DNA from: Aureibaculum luteum
GTDB lineage: Bacteria; Bacteroidota; Bacteroidia; Flavobacteriales; Flavobacteriaceae
Assembly: GCF_003449015.1 (NCBI RefSeq)
Contig: NZ_QRGD01000001.1
Location: forward strand, 248,001 to 312,000
Length of the DNA stretch: 64,000 nucleotides
Reading direction: 5' to 3'
The notes below the pieces were generated by a model. It was not told where the DNA came from. It worked only from the letters and a program-made list of their open reading frames with translations, and ran no database searches. The position numbers and the translations under genes were made by a program. This document shows positions 55,536 through 64,000 of the stretch, piece by piece; position 1 is the first letter of the stretch; every line of letters starts with the position of its first letter.

Positions 55536-56666
55536 TTATTCGTCAAGTAAAACTTTTAAAGCTTCAAAAAATTGATCAATATGATCTTTTTGTATTGTTA
55601 ATGGCGGTAAAATTCTTAGTAGCTTTTTATTACTAGCACCACCAGTAAATATGTGCTTATCATAGATTAATTTTTTTCTTAATTCACCCACTTCAAAATC
55701 AAATTCAAGACCAAGCATTAAGCCCTTTCCTTTTATCTTTTTTACTTGTGGCATCTCCTTCGCGATTTCTATAAAATAAGCCGACATTTTTGCCGCATGG
55801 CTAATCAACTGTTCTTTTTCAAGAACTTCTAACACTGCTATTGAAGCTGCACAAGCTAAATGATTTCCTCCAAAAGTGGTTCCTAGAAGTCCATAACTAG
55901 CTTTTAGTTTTGGTGCAATTAGAATTCCACCAACGGGAAATCCATTACCCATACCTTTTGCAACCGAAATAATATCCGGTTCTATATTATGATGTTGAAA
56001 GGCAAAGAATTTACCACTTCTACCATAACCCGATTGAATTTCATCGGATATTAAAATAACATCATATGTATCGCATAATTTTCTTAAATCCTGAAAAAAA
56101 GCTGTTGTTCCTTCATCTAAACCCCCAACACCTTGAATACCCTCAATAATTACGGCACAAACATCCCCTTTTAACAATTCGCCTTCCAGTAATTCACTAT
56201 TGTTTAAAGGTAAAATTGTAACAGGGTTACAGGCATTTATGGGTGCAATTATTTTTGGATTATCGGTTACAGAAACGGCTCCAGACGTACGTCCGTGAAA
56301 AGAATTTTTAAAAGCAATCACACGCCTTTTACCGGTATGAAATGATGCCAATTTCAAAGCATTCTCATTTGCTTCTGCCCCAGAGTTACATAAAAATAGA
56401 CTAAAATCTGGGCATTGAGAAATGGCACCTAATTTCTGAGCTAATTCTACTTGTAGCGGGTTTTGAACAGCATTAGAATAAAAACCAAGAGCCTCTAATT
56501 GCTCTTTAATTTTTGCAACATAATGTGGATGTGCATGGCCTATAGAAATGACTCCATGCCCTCCATAAAGATCTAAATATTCTACTCCATGATCATCAGT
56601 AACAAAGATGTCTTTACCTTTTACAGGGGTAACAGAATACAATGGATAAACGTCAAATAAATTCAT
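55536..56666 (-). CDS. argD: Acetylornithine (class III) aminotransferase
   Basis: 376 residues. Class III PLP-fold features: N-S-G-A-E-A-N-E-N-A-L-K, S-F-H-G-R-T-S-G-A, and the PLP-Lys in S-V-A-K-G-M-G-N-G-F-P-V-G. It transaminates N-acyl-glutamate semialdehyde to N-acyl-ornithine. It overlaps proC by 4 bp and is followed by proA. Confidence 0.93.
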   Translation of the reverse strand: MNLFDVYPLYSVTPVKGKDIFVTDDHGVEYLDLYGGHGVISIGHAHPHYVAKIKEQLEALGFYSNAVQNPLQVELAQKLGAISQCPDFSLFLCNSGAEANENALKLASFHTGKRRVIAFKNSFHGRTSGAVSVTDNPKIIAPINACNPVTILPLNNSELLEGELLKGDVCAVIIEGIQGVGGLDEGTTAFFQDLRKLCDTYDVILISDEIQSGYGRSGKFFAFQHHNIEPDIISVAKGMGNGFPVGGILIAPKLKASYGLLGTTFGGNHLACAASIAVLEVLEKEQLISHAAKMSAYFIEIAKEMPQVKKIKGKGLMLGLEFDFEVGELRKKLIYDKHIFTGGASNKKLLRILPPLTIQKDHIDQFFEALKVLLDE

Positions 56667-57463
56667 GTGTTTGCTTCGGTTATTTGGTTAATTTTATTAA
56701 AAGAAGAGACAATCCCTTTTATTAGAGAAGAACTTAAACCACTGTGCTCCATCTGGTTTAACCCTTCAATTGTACAACCTCCTGGGGTAGTAACTCTATC
56801 TATTTCCTCTTCGGGATGGTTCCCTGATTCTACCAACAGCGTGGCCGCTCCTAAACAGGTTTGCATCGCCATTTCTTGAGCTATGTCAGCTTCAAAACCC
56901 AACTGAATTGCTCCTTGCGTTGTTGCTCTTATCAATCGCATCCAAAAAGCAATACCACTTGCACAAATAACAGTTGCAGCACGCATTTGCTCTTCAGGAA
57001 TTTCAACAGATGTACCTAACCTATTAAAAATAGACTTGGCAATATCAATACGCTTTTTCCCTTTCTCATTACTACATAAGCAGGTTATTGATTTGCCTAC
57101 TGAAATAGCCGTATTCGGCATGGACCGGATTATAAAATTATCTGAACCAATAACGGCTTCAATACTAGAAATTTTGAACCCAGTTATTGTAGAAATTAAG
57201 ACGTGATTTTCGGTTAGAATATCAGAAATATCATTAAGAATACCGTCAAAATGTTTCGGTTGTATTGCAAAAATAATAATATCTGAATTTTTAACTGCCT
57301 CTCTGTTATCGGTCGTTATTTTAACATTGTCATATTCCGACCACTCTTCAATACTAAGTGTATGTCTTTTTGTTAAGTACAAATGGGTATATGCATTGTT
57401 TACAATAAGCCCTTTTGCAATTGACAACCCTAAATTTCCCGCTCCTATTATTGCTATTTTCAT
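56663..57463 (-). CDS. proC: Pyrroline-5-carboxylate reductase
   Basis: 266 residues: Rossmann G-A-G-N-L-G-L-S-I-A-K-G at the start, A-I-Q-P-K-H, M-P-N-T-A-I-S-V-G, and the C-terminal signature T-P-G-G-C-T-I-E-G-L. It reduces P5C to proline. It lies between argC (23 bp) and argD (4-bp overlap), so the last step of proline synthesis is embedded among arginine genes. Confidence 0.95.
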   Translation of the reverse strand: MKIAIIGAGNLGLSIAKGLIVNNAYTHLYLTKRHTLSIEEWSEYDNVKITTDNREAVKNSDIIIFAIQPKHFDGILNDISDILTENHVLISTITGFKISSIEAVIGSDNFIIRSMPNTAISVGKSITCLCSNEKGKKRIDIAKSIFNRLGTSVEIPEEQMRAATVICASGIAFWMRLIRATTQGAIQLGFEADIAQEMAMQTCLGAATLLVESGNHPEEEIDRVTTPGGCTIEGLNQMEHSGLSSSLIKGIVSSFNKINQITEANT

Positions 57464-57486
57464 TGTTTTATTTTTTAATACGCCTA

Positions 57487-58464
57487 TTAGAAGTAAGTTG
57501 CTTTTAAATTTAAACCCTCACTTTCTTCAAATCCAAGCATTAAATTCATATTATGAATTGCTTGACCAGAAGCTCCTTTTAATAAATTATCTGTAATACT
57601 ACTGATTAACAATTTATCATTGTGCTTGTGTAAATGCACTAAACATTTATTTGTATTTACCACTTGTTTTAAATGCAATTCAACATCACTTAGAAAAGTA
57701 AATTTTGCGTCCTTGTAAAAATCTAAATATATTTGTTTAGCCTCTTGTAAAGTACCTTCAAATTTTGAATAGGCAGTGGCAAAAATCCCTCTACTGAAGT
57801 TACCTCTATTTGGCATAAAGTTCACTTCATTACTAAATGAAGTTTGCAATTGCGTTAGACTTTGATTTATTTCACCTAAATGTTGATGGGTAAAGGGTTT
57901 GTAATACGAAAAATTATTATCACGCCAAGTATAATGTGTTGTTTTAGATAATGATGTTCCCGCACCTGTTGCCCCAGTTACCGCATTTACATGGATGTCA
58001 CTTTGTAATAAATCATGTTTTGCTAGTGGCAATAACGCCAACTGAATAGTTGTAGCAAAACATCCAGGATTTGCAATATAATTAGCTGATTTAATAGCTT
58101 CTAAATTAAGTTCTGGAAGGCCATAAACAAATTCTTTGCCTTGAAAAACACGATCGTTCAGCAACCTAAAATCATTACTCAAATCGATAATTTTTGTAGC
58201 ATTAGAAAAGTGATTATTTTCTAAGAACGCTTTGGAGTTTCCATGACCTAAACAAAGAAAAAGTACATCAACCTCAGTATTAATTTTATCAGAAAATTTT
58301 TGATCTATTTCACCAATAAGATCTTGATGAATATCACTAATTTTATTGCCCGCATTTGAAGTACTATAAACAAAATCAATTTTAACTTCTCTATGATGAA
58401 TCAGTAATCTAATTAATTCGCCTGCCGTATACCCTGCCCCACCAATAATTCCAACTTGTATCAT
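57487..58464 (-). CDS. argC: N-acetyl-gamma-glutamyl-phosphate reductase
   Basis: 325 residues. G-I-I-G-G-A-G-Y-T-A-G-E-L-I-R is the NADP site and N-P-G-C-F-A-T-T has the catalytic Cys. It reduces N-acyl-glutamyl phosphate to the semialdehyde. It overlaps argG by 4 bp. Confidence 0.95.
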   Translation of the reverse strand: MIQVGIIGGAGYTAGELIRLLIHHREVKIDFVYSTSNAGNKISDIHQDLIGEIDQKFSDKINTEVDVLFLCLGHGNSKAFLENNHFSNATKIIDLSNDFRLLNDRVFQGKEFVYGLPELNLEAIKSANYIANPGCFATTIQLALLPLAKHDLLQSDIHVNAVTGATGAGTSLSKTTHYTWRDNNFSYYKPFTHQHLGEINQSLTQLQTSFSNEVNFMPNRGNFSRGIFATAYSKFEGTLQEAKQIYLDFYKDAKFTFLSDVELHLKQVVNTNKCLVHLHKHNDKLLISSITDNLLKGASGQAIHNMNLMLGFEESEGLNLKATYF

Positions 58465-59648
58465 TCGTTGTTATTTACTTGATTAAAAATCTTATTTTGA
58501 TTGGATAGAATCTTAATAAAGCCTTTTGCATCATCAGCAGTCCAACCTTCATTCATTTCTCCATATGCAGCAACTTTAGAATTCATCAAATCGTGACGCG
58601 ACTGAACTCCATCAAGGCTAAACCTATATGGATTTAAGGTGACGATAACATCTCCATTTACATTTGCCTGAGAATCTTCCAAAAACGCTTCAATATTTCG
58701 CATAACAGCATCTAAAAACTGCCCTTCATGTAACATTGTGCCATACCAATTTGATAAATACTCTTTATGGTGCTGTTGCCATTTTGTCAACACATGTTTT
58801 TCTAATAAGTGATGTGCTTTAATAATAATAAGTGGTGCTGCAGCTTCAAAACCAACTCTACCTTTTATCCCAATAATTGTATCTCCAACATGAGTATCAC
58901 GGCCTATGGCATATTTAGAAGCTAATTCATTAAGAATTCTAATATTTTCTATTGGACTATTTTTTACATAATCAATGGCTACCAATTCACCTTTATCAAA
59001 ACTCAACTTCACTTTTTCAGAACCTTCTTTTTCTAACTGGCTTGGGTACGCCGATTCTGGTAACGGTTCATTTGAGGTTAGTGTTTCTTTACCACCTACA
59101 CTAGTACCCCACAACCCTTTATTAATAGAATATTGAGCTTTTGCCCATGACATTTCAACGCCATGCCCTTTTAAAAACTCTATTTCATCCATTCTTGAGA
59201 GCTTTAAATCTCGAATAGGTGTTATAATTTGTATTTCTGGAGCTAATATTTGAAAAATCATATCAAATCGAATTTGATCGTTCCCTGCACCAGTGCTTCC
59301 ATGAGCGATGAATTTAGCTCCTATATTCTTTGCGTACATTACTATTTCAATCGCTTGAATTATACGTTCTGAACTAACAGATAAAGGATAGGTATTATTC
59401 TTTAATACATTTCCAAAAATAAGATACTTCACCACCTTTTCATAAAAGGTTGAAATTGCATTAATATTTTTATAAGATTTAACGCCTAAAGCATATGCTT
59501 TTTTTTCAATATCATTGATTTCTTCATCTGTAAACCCACCTGTATTTACACTTACAGCATGAACTTCGTGACCTTTTTCAGCAGACAAATATTTTGCACA
59601 ATAAGATGTATCTAATCCGCCACTATATGCTAAAACTAATTTATTCAT
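58461..59648 (-). CDS. argG: Argininosuccinate synthase
   Basis: 395 residues. The PP-loop motif A-Y-S-G-G-L-D-T-S is near the N-terminus. Family motifs A-H-G-S-T-G-A-G-N-D-Q-I-R-F and S-V-G-G-K-E-T-L-T-S are also seen. It joins citrulline and aspartate with ATP. It overlaps the acetyltransferase gene upstream and argC downstream by 4 bp each. Confidence 0.95.
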   Translation of the reverse strand: MNKLVLAYSGGLDTSYCAKYLSAEKGHEVHAVSVNTGGFTDEEINDIEKKAYALGVKSYKNINAISTFYEKVVKYLIFGNVLKNNTYPLSVSSERIIQAIEIVMYAKNIGAKFIAHGSTGAGNDQIRFDMIFQILAPEIQIITPIRDLKLSRMDEIEFLKGHGVEMSWAKAQYSINKGLWGTSVGGKETLTSNEPLPESAYPSQLEKEGSEKVKLSFDKGELVAIDYVKNSPIENIRILNELASKYAIGRDTHVGDTIIGIKGRVGFEAAAPLIIIKAHHLLEKHVLTKWQQHHKEYLSNWYGTMLHEGQFLDAVMRNIEAFLEDSQANVNGDVIVTLNPYRFSLDGVQSRHDLMNSKVAAYGEMNEGWTADDAKGFIKILSNQNKIFNQVNNNE

Positions 59649-60274
59649 TTGTTTTTATTTTTTAAGAATACTGTTTCTTTAATGTTTTTTAATCTTTGTA
59701 AAACTCTTTTATTATAAGGGTGCTTTTGCTCACTTTCCTCTTTTACTTTTTTATCATTGGGGTCATAAAGCATCCCTGTACATAAGCACATTTTTCGTTC
59801 TGTACGCGTTAATATATCGTAATTTTTACACGTTTGACAACCTTTCCAAAAAGCATCATCAGTTGTTAACTCAGAAAAAGTAACGGGTTTATACCCCAAT
59901 TCATAGTTAATCTTCAATACGGCTAAACCAGTAGTTATGCCAAACATTTTAGCATCTGGGAATTTCTTTTTCGAATAATCAAAAATTACTTTTTTGATTT
60001 TTTTTGCCAAACCTAGGCTTCTGTAATCAGGATGCACAATCAGTCCTGAATTAGCCACAAACCTTCCATGGTCCCAAGCTTCGATATAACAAAACCCTGC
60101 AAATTTATCACCATCTAAGGCAATTACAGCATTCTGATTTTCAAGTTTAGTCATGATATACTCTGGAGTACGCTTGGCTATTCCAGTCCCTCGGACTTTT
60201 GCTGATTCCGCAATGGTATCGCAAATAATGGCAGCATACTTATTATGCTTTTTTGTAGCAATAACAATATCCAT
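59645..60274 (-). CDS. GNAT acetyltransferase heading the arg-pro operon
   Basis: 209 residues, a GNAT fold with V-A-N-S-G-L-I-V-H-P-D-Y-R-S-L-G-L-A-K-K-I as the acetyl-CoA pyrophosphate loop. The C-terminal part has two Cys pairs, C-Q-T-C and C-L-C, about 14 residues apart, a possible zinc site unusual in GNATs. Its position as first gene of the operon, with argA and argJ absent, suggests it is the N-acyl-glutamate synthase. That role is inferred from context. Confidence 0.8.
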   Translation of the reverse strand: MDIVIATKKHNKYAAIICDTIAESAKVRGTGIAKRTPEYIMTKLENQNAVIALDGDKFAGFCYIEAWDHGRFVANSGLIVHPDYRSLGLAKKIKKVIFDYSKKKFPDAKMFGITTGLAVLKINYELGYKPVTFSELTTDDAFWKGCQTCKNYDILTRTERKMCLCTGMLYDPNDKKVKEESEQKHPYNKRVLQRLKNIKETVFLKNKNK

Positions 60275-60686
60275 ACTATGATAATAGTTTAATTAAAATG
60301 TGTTTGTAAAATTGTATGTTTGAAAAAAGAACCGGACTCACCTAAGTTCATTAAAATATAAGATACCCTTACGGGCGACGAATCCCAGATGGGCGACTAA
60401 AATATGTAGAAACTATATGTATTTGTAACACTTTCACATAGCAATATTACAACTTTTTATTAAAGGCATAAAAAAATTTATATTATTTATTTTAGAATTG
60501 TAAATTATTTTGACTTAAACAATTTAAAGACCATCTAATTACATTTTTGTTAATCAAAACAGAGATTAACTAACTATTTTTCAATATGCTCAATGGAGAT
60601 TTACGCAACATCTTCTATTAGAGATTATTACATCTAAAGTTTTTAGCATTAATTAACAATTTTGCTATTACCCTGTGATGCTTTGC
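60275..60686. promoter_or_regulatory. Divergent control region of the arg-pro operon and the transglycosylase gene
   Basis: 412 bp with no gene. Near the operon end lies a GC-rich island, 60366-60397, where CCC-N4-GGGCGAC occurs twice with an 18-bp period, each able to form a tiny hairpin. On the minus strand this is the leader side of the arg operon. No TAnnTTTG element for that operon was found; an ArgR-type box was not recognised. The right part is AT-rich with no structure seen. Confidence 0.5.
60366..60397. repeat. Two tandem CCC-N4-GGGCGAC units
   Basis: CCCTTACGGGCGAC at 60366-60379 and CCCAGATGGGCGAC at 60384-60397, 18-bp period, in otherwise AT-rich DNA about 90 bp upstream of the GNAT gene. 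Confidence 0.6.
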
Positions 60687-60694
60687 TACTTTTG
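60687..60694 (+). promoter_or_regulatory. Candidate -7 element of the first lytic transglycosylase gene
   Basis: TACTTTTG matches TAnnTTTG, 26 bp before the ATG at 60721. A TTTG at 60661 is 22 bp upstream, a little far for a -33 element. Confidence 0.5.
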
Positions 60695-60720
60695 ATTTGT
60701 TACAAAATCTATCAACCGCA

Positions 60721-62139
60721 ATGAAGAAGCTTTTTACTTTTATTTTATTCTGTAATTTTTTAATAGCTGTTGCTCAGAATCCTTTGGCAGATAGTTATGA
60801 ATATACAACAAACACTACTGAGGCGAATGTTGATAACACCATTCCCTACAACACAGCAGATACTAAAATAAAACATAACATACTTGAGAATTTCTCAAGT
60901 ATGTTATTAAAGGACAGGTTGGCAATTCTAAATGACAAAACTCCTTTTGACGTACCTTATAACGCCACTGTTGAACGTTTTATTCGCTTGTATATAAAGG
61001 ATAAAAAAGAGGCCATTTCAAATTTAATGGACAGAGCTGAATATTACTTTCCCATTTTTGAAGAATATTTAGACAAATATGATATCCCCCTTGAAATTAA
61101 ATACCTCGCTGTAGTAGAATCTGCTTTACTACCAACAGCAACATCACATGCAGGGGCAAAAGGTATTTGGCAATTTATGTATCATACAGGTAAAGAATAT
61201 GGTTTAGATGTGACTTCATATATTGATGAACGCACTGACCCTATAAAAGCTACTGAAGCAGCTTGTAAGTATTTAAAAAAATTGCACGATACTTTTAATG
61301 ACTGGGACTTAGCTTTGGCCGCATATAATTCTGGACCAGGCAATGTAAACAAAGCTATTAGACGTTCTGGAGGAAAAAGAAACTATTGGAACATTAGACA
61401 ATTCTTACCACAAGAAACAAGTAGTTATGTCCCTGCTTTTTATGCCATGTTTTATCTTTTTGAATATGGAGAAGCACATCAAATTTATCCCAACAATATT
61501 GAAATTGATTATTTTGATACAGACACGCTACATATTAATCAAAGACTAAGTTTTTCAGAAATTGAAAAAAGAACTGGTGTCCCCAATAAATTCTTAACCT
61601 CATTAAACCCTCAATATAAGTTAGAGATTGTTCCGTTTAACAAAAACAAAACCCATGTATTAACATTACCAAAGAGTGCCATTGCAAAGTTTTTAAGTAC
61701 AAATTATGAAGAAGACAACACCCTAGACAATAAAGAAAAACCACATAATATTATTCCGAATACTGAAAACAGCTATGTTGTAGAAAAATTAGACAACTTG
61801 CCTAAAATTGCGAGAAAATTTGGAATAACATTACAGCAATTAAAAGATTGGAATGGCTTACAAACAAACTTTCTTATTGAAGGACAGCGTTTGGTGATAA
61901 CGAACAAGAAAAACGAAGTTGCGATAAAATCATCAACAGAACCTATAAAAACCAATGAAGTTTCTGTAAAACCTGATGTTTTTAAAGTCTACACCGTAAA
62001 AAAAGGTGACTCTCTTTTTATTATTTCCAGAAAATTTCAAAATGTTTCAATAAATCAACTTCGTAATTGGAACAATATTTGGGGTGTACCTCACATTAAA
62101 CCTGGTACTGAACTGAAAGTTTTAACAAGTACTGAATAA
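60721..62139 (+). CDS. Lytic transglycosylase with LysM repeats (MltD-like), copy 1
   Basis: 472 residues from the ATG at 60721, which starts a signal peptide (ends about V-A-Q-N). The SLT domain (about 110-260) has the catalytic Glu133 in V-V-E-S-A-L, then G-A-K-G-I-W-Q-F-M and A-A-Y-N-S-G-P-G-N-V. Two LysM repeats lie at the C-terminus (about 345-390 and 420-465). It cuts glycan strands of peptidoglycan in the periplasm. A paralogue follows at 62329. A TTG at 60697 is not used, as it would sit before the signal. Confidence 0.93.
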   Translation: MKKLFTFILFCNFLIAVAQNPLADSYEYTTNTTEANVDNTIPYNTADTKIKHNILENFSSMLLKDRLAILNDKTPFDVPYNATVERFIRLYIKDKKEAISNLMDRAEYYFPIFEEYLDKYDIPLEIKYLAVVESALLPTATSHAGAKGIWQFMYHTGKEYGLDVTSYIDERTDPIKATEAACKYLKKLHDTFNDWDLALAAYNSGPGNVNKAIRRSGGKRNYWNIRQFLPQETSSYVPAFYAMFYLFEYGEAHQIYPNNIEIDYFDTDTLHINQRLSFSEIEKRTGVPNKFLTSLNPQYKLEIVPFNKNKTHVLTLPKSAIAKFLSTNYEEDNTLDNKEKPHNIIPNTENSYVVEKLDNLPKIARKFGITLQQLKDWNGLQTNFLIEGQRLVITNKKNEVAIKSSTEPIKTNEVSVKPDVFKVYTVKKGDSLFIISRKFQNVSINQLRNWNNIWGVPHIKPGTELKVLTSTE

Positions 62140-62192
62140 TTTGTAAAGGTATTTTACGTTATGCTAACAGTTTAATATCACAAACTAATTTC

Positions 62193-62226
62193 AACCACTT
62201 GTTTATCAGGTGGCTAAGTTTTATTT
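62193..62226 (+). terminator. Probable terminator after the first transglycosylase gene
   Basis: CCACTTG, a 5-nt loop, then CAGGTGG (one G-U pair) followed by a T-rich run. It lies in the 189-bp gap before the second copy. Confidence 0.5.
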
Positions 62227-62250
62227 TGAATAGGAATTGGGTTTGTAGGA

Positions 62251-62279
62251 TTGACTTAAAAATAATTTTTCTATTTTTG
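62251..62279 (+). promoter_or_regulatory. Promoter of the second transglycosylase gene
   Basis: TTG at 62251-62253 and TATTTTTG at 62272-62279 with an 18-bp spacer, the full Bacteroidota pattern, 49 bp before the ATG. Confidence 0.65.
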
Positions 62280-62328
62280 TTTTCTTCTAACCCTAATTTA
62301 CAGCAGTCAATATTTCTAAATATTTAAC

Positions 62329-63867
62329 ATGATGAGATTCGTTTATATATTCATTTTAGTATTATCCCCTAGTCTTTTGTTTGCTCAAAAAACAGCGATT
62401 GAACTTAAAGATAATACGACTACAAAGGCATTGAAAATAAATGGAGATAGCCTAAAAATAAACCCTCCTGAATTAATTGACCATAGTGATGCTAATTTAA
62501 TTGATAGTTTATGGGTGGCTAGGTTAAGAGCGTCATCACTAGATAATGATTTTCAATATGTTGACCCTGATGAAGAGATTTCTGATACATTAAATAGTGA
62601 ACTTAGCACTGAACTTTTAAAAGAAAGGCTGGCTCACCTGAACAGCACAACGCCATTTAATGTTGAGTACAACTCCTCTCTAGAACGATTAATAAAGCAT
62701 TATTTAAAAACACGTAAAAAATCACTTGGTATTTTAATGGGAAGGGCAGAATACTACTTTCCTATGTTTGAAGAACACTTAGATAAATACAATATCCCTT
62801 TAGAAATTAAATATTTAGCTATTGTAGAATCAGCACTACGACCAACAGCAAGGTCTAGAGTCGGAGCATCTGGTTTATGGCAGTTTATGTATTATACTGG
62901 CAAGCAATTTGATTTAGAGGTAAATTCTTATGTAGACGAAAGACATGACCCAATTAGGGCTACGGAAGCAGCCTGTAAATTTTTATCTCAACTATATAAT
63001 ACATTTAACGATTGGGATCTTGCATTAGCCGCATACAACTCTGGTCCTGGAAATGTTTCAAAAGCGATAAGACGCTCAGGTGGTAGCCGAAATTATTGGA
63101 ATATTAGACACAATTTACCTCGAGAAACAGCTGGTTATTTGCCTGCATTTTACGCAACACTGTATTTAATGGAATATGCCGATGAACACAGCATTAGGCC
63201 TCAAAAATTTATAACCAAAAGATTTGAAACCGACACCATTGTAGTTAAACATCAAATTACATTTGACGAAATTAATAAGGTTTTAAATACAGATAATGAA
63301 TTGTTAGAACATTTAAATCCGCAATACAAGTTAAAAATAATTCCTTTTGTAAAGGAAAAGAAATACACCTTACGCTTACCTGTTAATTTGATTGGAAAAT
63401 TCGTCTCTAATGAGGAGCAAATTTATGCGTATGCAAAAGCAGATCTTGCTAAACGCGAAAAACAACTACCAAAATTTCAAACAGCTTCTGATAAAATCAG
63501 ATATCGCGTTAGAAATGGCGATTATTTAGGTAAAATAGCTAAACGTTATGGCGTTGGAGTTTCTCAAATAAAAAGATGGAATGGTTTACGTTCAAATAAT
63601 CTAAAAATTGGACAACGATTAACTATTTATCCTAAAAATTATAAAACTGCTTCTTCTAAAAGTAAAACAACAACTACAAAAAAAACGGCTACCAAATCTA
63701 CTCCAACAGGTAAGTATACTACCTATACAGTTAAAAAAGGAGACTCTTTATGGATCATATCAAAAAAATTTCCTCAAGTTTCTGTTGAACAAATCAAAAA
63801 TTGGAACAATATTTGGAGTGTTAAAAGTTTAAAACCAGGTACAAAACTTAAAATTTATAAAAGTTAA
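62329..63867 (+). CDS. Lytic transglycosylase with LysM repeats (MltD-like), copy 2
   Basis: 512 residues, signal peptide ending about L-F-A-Q. It aligns with the preceding gene through the SLT domain (Glu167 in I-V-E-S-A-L; G-A-S-G-L-W-Q-F-M) and the two C-terminal LysM repeats (Y-R-V-R-N-G-D-Y and Y-T-V-K-K-G-D-S). Between the LysM repeats is a Lys/Thr/Ser-rich linker. It carries a longer N-terminal spacer (residues 20-100) than copy 1. It has its own promoter, so the duplicates can be expressed separately. Confidence 0.93.
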   Translation: MMRFVYIFILVLSPSLLFAQKTAIELKDNTTTKALKINGDSLKINPPELIDHSDANLIDSLWVARLRASSLDNDFQYVDPDEEISDTLNSELSTELLKERLAHLNSTTPFNVEYNSSLERLIKHYLKTRKKSLGILMGRAEYYFPMFEEHLDKYNIPLEIKYLAIVESALRPTARSRVGASGLWQFMYYTGKQFDLEVNSYVDERHDPIRATEAACKFLSQLYNTFNDWDLALAAYNSGPGNVSKAIRRSGGSRNYWNIRHNLPRETAGYLPAFYATLYLMEYADEHSIRPQKFITKRFETDTIVVKHQITFDEINKVLNTDNELLEHLNPQYKLKIIPFVKEKKYTLRLPVNLIGKFVSNEEQIYAYAKADLAKREKQLPKFQTASDKIRYRVRNGDYLGKIAKRYGVGVSQIKRWNGLRSNNLKIGQRLTIYPKNYKTASSKSKTTTTKKTATKSTPTGKYTTYTVKKGDSLWIISKKFPQVSVEQIKNWNNIWSVKSLKPGTKLKIYKS

Positions 63868-63885
63868 ACCAATCGATATTGGTTT
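63866..63885 (+). terminator. Possible terminator after the second transglycosylase gene
   Basis: AAACCAAT, CGAT loop, ATTGGTTT, starting on the stop codon, with only a weak T-run 15 bp later. Confidence 0.35.
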
Positions 63886-63958
63886 GATATTGTATAATTT
63901 TTAAGTATTATGCTTGGCTAAAAGAATAAACATCTAACATTAAAACCAATTCAAACCC

Positions 63959-64000
63959 ATGAAAAACCTATTAGCAGTAGCTTTACTTAGCGTTTTTTTT
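63959..64000 (+). CDS. Start of an exported protein, cut by the window edge
   Basis: ATG at 63959 followed by M-K-N-L-L-A-V-A-L-L-S-V-F-F, which looks like the beginning of a signal peptide. Only 14 codons are visible, so nothing can be said of the mature protein. Confidence 0.5.
   Translation, partial: MKNLLAVALLSVFF

Overview
The window is AT-rich DNA from a member of the Bacteroidota, most probably a marine flavobacterium (Flavobacteriaceae). The evidence is consistent throughout. Many start regions carry the Bacteroidota -7 promoter element TAnnTTTG. Two proteins end in type IX secretion (Por) sorting domains. SigZ, GH3-family, DUF4286 and DUF3857 genes are typical of the group, atpD-atpC stands apart from the rest of the ATP synthase genes, and arginine is made through an ArgF'-type (N-acyl-ornithine) transcarbamylase. 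I see no rRNA, tRNA, CRISPR array, insertion sequence, prophage or plasmid gene, so this reads as core chromosome. The first gene is cut by the left edge and the last by the right edge.

Left part (1-17.6 kb). Two DUF3857/transglutaminase-like exported proteins come first, the second with its catalytic residues replaced. They converge on an feoA-feoB iron(II) uptake operon that ends in a 38-residue Cys-tailed FeoB-associated protein. Next come a Sco1-type copper chaperone, divergent from an M1-peptidase remnant carrying a T9SS tag, then rseP, the atpD-atpC operon, a large TonB-dependent receptor and a T9SS-secreted reprolysin-like protease.

Middle (17.6-41 kb). This part is mostly housekeeping: a lipoprotein and a CHAP amidase, ribF, serS, a TPR protein, DUF4286, rsmA, mgtE, a zinc-ribbon protein, glnS with an unexplained C-terminal extension, and a polyprenyl diphosphate synthase. 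A papain-like lipoprotein then converges on sigZ, with a 33-residue protein holding 11 cysteines (metallothionein-like) upstream of sigZ. After these come a GH3-family enzyme, purE, an M3 oligopeptidase, a membrane-anchored LAS-type peptidase candidate, a DUF1800/DUF1501 pair, a glycosyltransferase and a lipoprotein.

Right part (41-64 kb). A GbsR/MarR-type regulator with a 26-bp palindrome on its promoter leads a small operon (DCC-family thiol protein, membrane protein, TIGR01777 epimerase). The palindrome half-sites recur in front of the second gene. Then come lpd, a DUF4440 lipoprotein, pabB, two tandem paralogous lipoproteins, a split threonine/serine exporter, and an 11-gene minus-strand operon mixing arginine (GNAT, argG, argC, argD, argF', argB, argE-like, argH) and proline (proC, proA, proB) biosynthesis. 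Two tandem paralogous lytic transglycosylases with LysM repeats close the window.

No large novel system is evident. The most interesting items are the hidden Cys-rich miniprotein next to sigZ, the duplicated operator around the GbsR-type regulator, the C-terminal extension of glutaminyl-tRNA synthetase, the inactive transglutaminase partner and the domain-depleted M1 peptidase with a secretion tag.
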